This document shows positions 60,473 to 64,000 of a stretch of 64,000 bases of DNA, one piece after another; position 1 is the stretch's first letter, and each line of letters opens with the position of its first letter. A program made the position numbers and the translations under genes. The notes under the pieces were generated by a model. That model worked only from the letters and a program-made list of their open reading frames with translations, had not been told where the DNA came from and searched no databases. The stretch is from Halopseudomonas pertucinogena (GTDB lineage: Bacteria > Pseudomonadota > Gammaproteobacteria > Pseudomonadales > Pseudomonadaceae). The stretch spans positions 930,001 through 994,000 of the forward strand of contig NZ_BMNN01000001.1 of assembly GCF_014646575.1 (NCBI RefSeq), written 5' to 3'.

Positions 60473-63400
60473 CAACGTTTTCCTTTGCCGTTGGCAGCGG
60501 GTGATTGTTGCAGGCGCTCGATGAGTGCCTCCACGGTATTCAGGCGCAGATCCGCGCCGGCCATCGGCGCGCTGAAGCGTAGTATGTTGCCACCTTCGAG
60601 CCGGTACCGTTGAGGATTCTCCTGGATCAGCCGGATCAGCACCATGGGATCGACACGGGTATCGGCGGCAAATTCGATCCGGCCATGTTCCGGGCCGACG
60701 TCGATACGGCTGATCCCCAGCGGGGCGCCATGCAGTTTCAGCGAGGTGACGCGGAAGAGAATCTTTACCTGCTCCGGCAGCAGTCCGAAGCGGTCGATCA
60801 TCTCTACCTGCAGATCCTTGAGTTCATCGTCACTGGCGGCGTTGGCGATACGCTTGTAGAGCGTCAGGCGGGCGTGCACGTCCGGCAGATAGTCGTCGGG
60901 AATCAGTGCCGGCAGGCGCAGGTTGATATCCAGCACATCGCCCAGCGGGTTTTCCAGCTCCGGCTCCTTGCCCTGCTGGATGGCCTTGATTGCCCGTTCC
61001 AGCATGTCCATGTACATGCTGAAGCCCACCGCCTGGATCTGTCCGCTCTGACCCTCGCCGAGCAGTTCGCCGGCGCCGCGGATCTCCAGGTCGTGGGTGG
61101 CCAGGGTGAACCCGGCGCCCAGGTCCTGCGCGGCGGCGATCGCCTCCAGGCGTTTCTCCGCGTCTGCGGTGACCTTGCGTCCGGCCGGGGTCAGCAGATA
61201 GGCGTAGGCCTGGTGGTGGCTGCGCCCGACCCGCCCGCGCAGCTGGTGCAGCTGCGCCAGGCCGAACTTGTCCGCGCGTTCGATGATGATGGTGTTGGCG
61301 CTGGGCACGTCAATACCGGTCTCGATGATGGTCGAGGTCACCAGGATGTTGAACCGGCGATGGTAGAAGTCGCGCATCACCTGTTCCAGCTGGCGTTCGG
61401 GCATCTGCCCGTGACTGATGCCGATGCGGGCTTCGGGGACCAGTTCGGCCAGGTCCGCGGCGCACTTCTCGATGGTCTCCACCTCGTTGTGCAGGAAGTA
61501 CACCTGGCCACCCCGCAGCAGCTCGCGCAGGATGGCCTCCTTGACCACCGCCGGTTGCTGCTGCATCACGAAGGTCTTCACCGACAGCCGTCGGGCCGGG
61601 GGCGTGGCGATGATCGACAGGTCGCGCATGCCGGTCATCGCCATGTTCAGCGTACGGGGGATGGGCGTGGCGGTAAGGTTGAGGATGTCCACCTCGCTGC
61701 GCAGCGCCTTGAGTCGCTCCTTCTGACGTACTCCGAAACGGTGTTCCTCGTCGATGATCACCAGCCCCAGGTCGCTGAAGCGCACATCGCTCTGCAACAG
61801 CTTGTGGGTGCCGATCATGATGTCCACCTTGCCGTTGGCCAAGTCCTCGATGGCGGCCTTCACTTCCTTCGCCGACTTGAAACGTGACAGCACCTCGACC
61901 TTCACCGGCCAGTCGGCGAAACGGTCCTTGAAGCTGTTGTAGTGCTGTTGGGCAAGCAGGGTGGTGGGTACCAGAACGGCCACCTGGCGCCCGCTGTGCA
62001 CAGCGAGAAACGCTGCGCGCATGGCCACTTCGGTCTTGCCGAAGCCGACATCCCCGCATACCAGGCGATCCATCGGCTGGTTGCTGGTCATGTCGCGGAT
62101 GACCGCATCGATCGCAGCCTGCTGGTCTGCCGTTTCCTCGAAGGGGAAGGCCTCGGCGAAGGTCTGATAATCCTGATCAGGATCGTTGAAGCTGTAGCCC
62201 TTGCGTGCGGCCCGGCGGGCGTAGACATCAAGCAGTTCGGCGGCGACGTCGCGGACCTTTTCCGCGGCCTTGCGCCGGGCCTTCTGCCACTGGTCGGAGC
62301 CCAGGCGGTGCAGTGGCGCGTTGTCGGTTTCGGCACCGCTGTAGCGGGCGATCATGTGCAGGTTGGCGACCGGCACGTAGAGGGTGGCGTCGTCGGCGTA
62401 CTGAAGCTTGAGGAATTCCGTCTCCTGACCTTCCACACTGAGGTTGACCAGTCCGCAGTAGCGTCCGACCCCGTGATCGATGTGTACCACCGGCGCGCCC
62501 TCGCGCAGCTCGGTGAGGTTGCGGATGATGGCATCACCCAGATCCGTCGCCTTGCCGCGTCTGCGCCGCTGCATGACCCGCTGGCCGAACAGCTGGCTTT
62601 CGGATATCACGGCGATCGCCGGGTCATTGCTCAGCAGCCCTTCGTCCACTGGAGCGATGGTGATGGCGCAGGTCTGGGTGCCTGTGACGAAGTCTGCCCA
62701 GCTGTCCACCGGCTCGGGTTTGAGGGGAACCCGTGCCAGCAGCTCGATCAGGACCTCCCGGCGGCCAGCGGTCTCGGCTACGAAGAGGGTGCGACCGTCA
62801 AAGTCGGCAAGGAAGCGTTCCAGCAACTGCAGCGGGCGCTCCAGCTTGTTATCCAGGGGCAGTTCCGGCGGTGGCGAGCAGTCGAAATTGGTCACCCCGG
62901 CGGCGGCTGGCAGCGCGGTATCATGGCAGACGATACGCGGGTAGCCCTTGATCAGCGCAAAGCACTCTTCCACCGGCAGGAACAGCTCGGCCGGAGGCAG
63001 CAGAGGCCGTGTCGGGTCGATGCCCTGTTCCTCGTAGCGGTTGCGCACGTCAGTCCAGAACTGCGATGCGCTGTCCTCGATGCCCGGCAGGCTGAACAGC
63101 TGGGTGTTACCCGGCAGGTAGTCGAACAGGGTGCCCAGCTCCTCGAAGAACAGCGGCATGTAATATTCGATGCCCGGCGGTACCACGCCATCGCTCAGGT
63201 CCTGGTAGATGGGGCAGCGTCGATGGTCCACCTCGAAACGCTCGCGGAAGCGGGCGCGGAAGCCGGTGAGCGCGCTCTTGTCCAGCGGGAATTCACGGGC
63301 CGGCAGCAGGTGAATGTTCTCCACCCGGTCGATCGAGCGCTGGGTTTCGGGGTCGAAGGTGCGCAGGGTCTCGATCTCGTCGTCGAACAGGTCGATGCGA

Positions 63401-63987
63401 TAGGGCAGGCGGCTGCCCATCGGGTAGAGATCAAGGAGGGCGCCACGCACCGCATAGTCGCCATGTTCATAGACGGTATCGACGCAGCGGTAACCGGCGG
63501 CGTCGAGGTTCTGGCGCATGCGATCGATGTCCAGCTGCTGGCCCACCTTCAGCATCAGCACCGAGCCGCCGAGGAAGTTGCGCGGCGGCAGGCGATGCAG
63601 AAGGGTGATCATGGGCACCACCAGGATGCCCTGGTTGATCTGCGGCAGCCGGTACAGGGCCTCCAGCCGCTGGGAGATGATGTCCTGATGCGGGGAGAAC
63701 CTGTCGTAGGGCAGCGTTTCCCAGTCAGGGAAGCTGGTGACCGGCAACCGCGGGGCGAAAAAATGCAGCTCCTGTTCCAGGCGGTCTGCCTCGGCCGTGT
63801 CGCGGGTGATGACCAGGCTCAGGCCCTGGTGCTGCAGCGCCGCTTCGGCAATCGCCAGCGCCCGGGCGGCGGCCGGCAGGTTGCCCCAGGCGCTGCGGTT
63901 GCCGAGGCTGCTGCGCAGCGGTGCGGAGAAGAGAATCGGGGTGTCAGGCATGCTGATGTGGATGTCCGGTTTGGGCAAAACCGACAT
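60472..63987 (-). CDS. mfd: transcription-repair coupling factor
   Basis: Removes RNA polymerase stalled at DNA damage and recruits UvrA. 1171 residues. It has the UvrB-like N-terminal module (domains 1-2), RNA polymerase interaction domain, and RecG-like translocase with Walker A GDVGFGKTEV near residue 645 and DEEH box IIDEEHRFGV near 744. The C-terminal D7 domain completes the protein. AAGGGG precedes the ATG. The window ends just upstream of its start, so its promoter is cut off. Confidence 0.97.
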   Translation of the reverse strand: MSVLPKPDIHISMPDTPILFSAPLRSSLGNRSAWGNLPAAARALAIAEAALQHQGLSLVITRDTAEADRLEQELHFFAPRLPVTSFPDWETLPYDRFSPHQDIISQRLEALYRLPQINQGILVVPMITLLHRLPPRNFLGGSVLMLKVGQQLDIDRMRQNLDAAGYRCVDTVYEHGDYAVRGALLDLYPMGSRLPYRIDLFDDEIETLRTFDPETQRSIDRVENIHLLPAREFPLDKSALTGFRARFRERFEVDHRRCPIYQDLSDGVVPPGIEYYMPLFFEELGTLFDYLPGNTQLFSLPGIEDSASQFWTDVRNRYEEQGIDPTRPLLPPAELFLPVEECFALIKGYPRIVCHDTALPAAAGVTNFDCSPPPELPLDNKLERPLQLLERFLADFDGRTLFVAETAGRREVLIELLARVPLKPEPVDSWADFVTGTQTCAITIAPVDEGLLSNDPAIAVISESQLFGQRVMQRRRRGKATDLGDAIIRNLTELREGAPVVHIDHGVGRYCGLVNLSVEGQETEFLKLQYADDATLYVPVANLHMIARYSGAETDNAPLHRLGSDQWQKARRKAAEKVRDVAAELLDVYARRAARKGYSFNDPDQDYQTFAEAFPFEETADQQAAIDAVIRDMTSNQPMDRLVCGDVGFGKTEVAMRAAFLAVHSGRQVAVLVPTTLLAQQHYNSFKDRFADWPVKVEVLSRFKSAKEVKAAIEDLANGKVDIMIGTHKLLQSDVRFSDLGLVIIDEEHRFGVRQKERLKALRSEVDILNLTATPIPRTLNMAMTGMRDLSIIATPPARRLSVKTFVMQQQPAVVKEAILRELLRGGQVYFLHNEVETIEKCAADLAELVPEARIGISHGQMPERQLEQVMRDFYHRRFNILVTSTIIETGIDVPSANTIIIERADKFGLAQLHQLRGRVGRSHHQAYAYLLTPAGRKVTADAEKRLEAIAAAQDLGAGFTLATHDLEIRGAGELLGEGQSGQIQAVGFSMYMDMLERAIKAIQQGKEPELENPLGDVLDINLRLPALIPDDYLPDVHARLTLYKRIANAASDDELKDLQVEMIDRFGLLPEQVKILFRVTSLKLHGAPLGISRIDVGPEHGRIEFAADTRVDPMVLIRLIQENPQRYRLEGGNILRFSAPMAGADLRLNTVEALIERLQQSPAANGKGKR

Positions 63988-64000
63988 TTTAACCCCTTGT

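Overview
The window is GC-rich, almost fully coding chromosomal DNA from a gammaproteobacterium of the Pseudomonadaceae. Evidence for this is the fpr/finR pair, the run leuCDB-asd-usg1-fimV-truA-trpF...accD-folC-SPOR-cvpA-purF-metZ, and the run topA...sulA-lexA-psrA...nagZ...mfd, which match Pseudomonas gene order as I remember it. trpB and trpA lie between trpF and accD, not beside a trpI regulator as in P. aeruginosa. This suggests a lineage outside the classical Pseudomonas groups (a Halopseudomonas-like one is a guess). I saw no rRNA, tRNA, CRISPR array, integrase or transposase gene.

Layout. 0-9 kb: Smr-domain protein, a GNAT-like membrane-anchored protein, a TSUP transporter, aroC, an MFS transporter, a small membrane protein with an SDR, divergent fpr/finR, a glycine-zipper protein, and a LysR regulator divergent from leuC. 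9-27 kb: biosynthetic block of leucine (leuC, leuD, leuB), aspartate semialdehyde (asd plus a catalytically altered paralogue), fimV, truA, trpFBA, accD, folC, a SPOR protein, cvpA, purF and metZ. Many of these genes overlap by ATGA junctions. 27-31 kb: signalling genes, namely a REC-CheC protein followed by a PAS-GGDEF cyclase on the same strand, a ComEA-like protein, and a methyl-accepting chemotaxis protein.

31-46 kb: rnd-ycgL, a tandem TM2 protein, a ycjX-ycjF-hypothetical operon, cmoA-cmoB (tRNA cmo5U34), a second FimV-like protein, an AsrA-type Lon protease, ptrB, a small membrane protein, a TetR regulator and a cold-shock gene with a long AT-rich upstream region. 46-53 kb: aceK, cysK, an AsmA/DUF748-like protein, a MoxR-VWA pair, then a 423-bp gene-free stretch holding two large imperfect palindromes that look like dispersed repeats. 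53-64 kb: a DUF1653 protein, topA, a small conserved protein, the lexA-sulA SOS operon with two LexA boxes, psrA with a perfect operator palindrome, a signal-less YkuD enzyme beside nagZ, a CsiV-like protein and mfd.

The most interesting items are: (i) the apparently cytoplasmic YkuD protein directly upstream of nagZ, a plausible muropeptide-recycling L,D-carboxypeptidase; (ii) the paired palindromic repeats at 52.7-53.0 kb; (iii) the REC-CheC plus diguanylate cyclase pair; (iv) the second FimV-like protein; and (v) the uncharacterised third gene of the ycjXF operon. Starts were chosen from ribosome binding sites, start-stop overlaps and family N-termini; several differ from the longest open frame (GTG for psrA, cmoB, cvpA, trpB, the TetR gene and the REC-CheC gene; TTG for nagZ).
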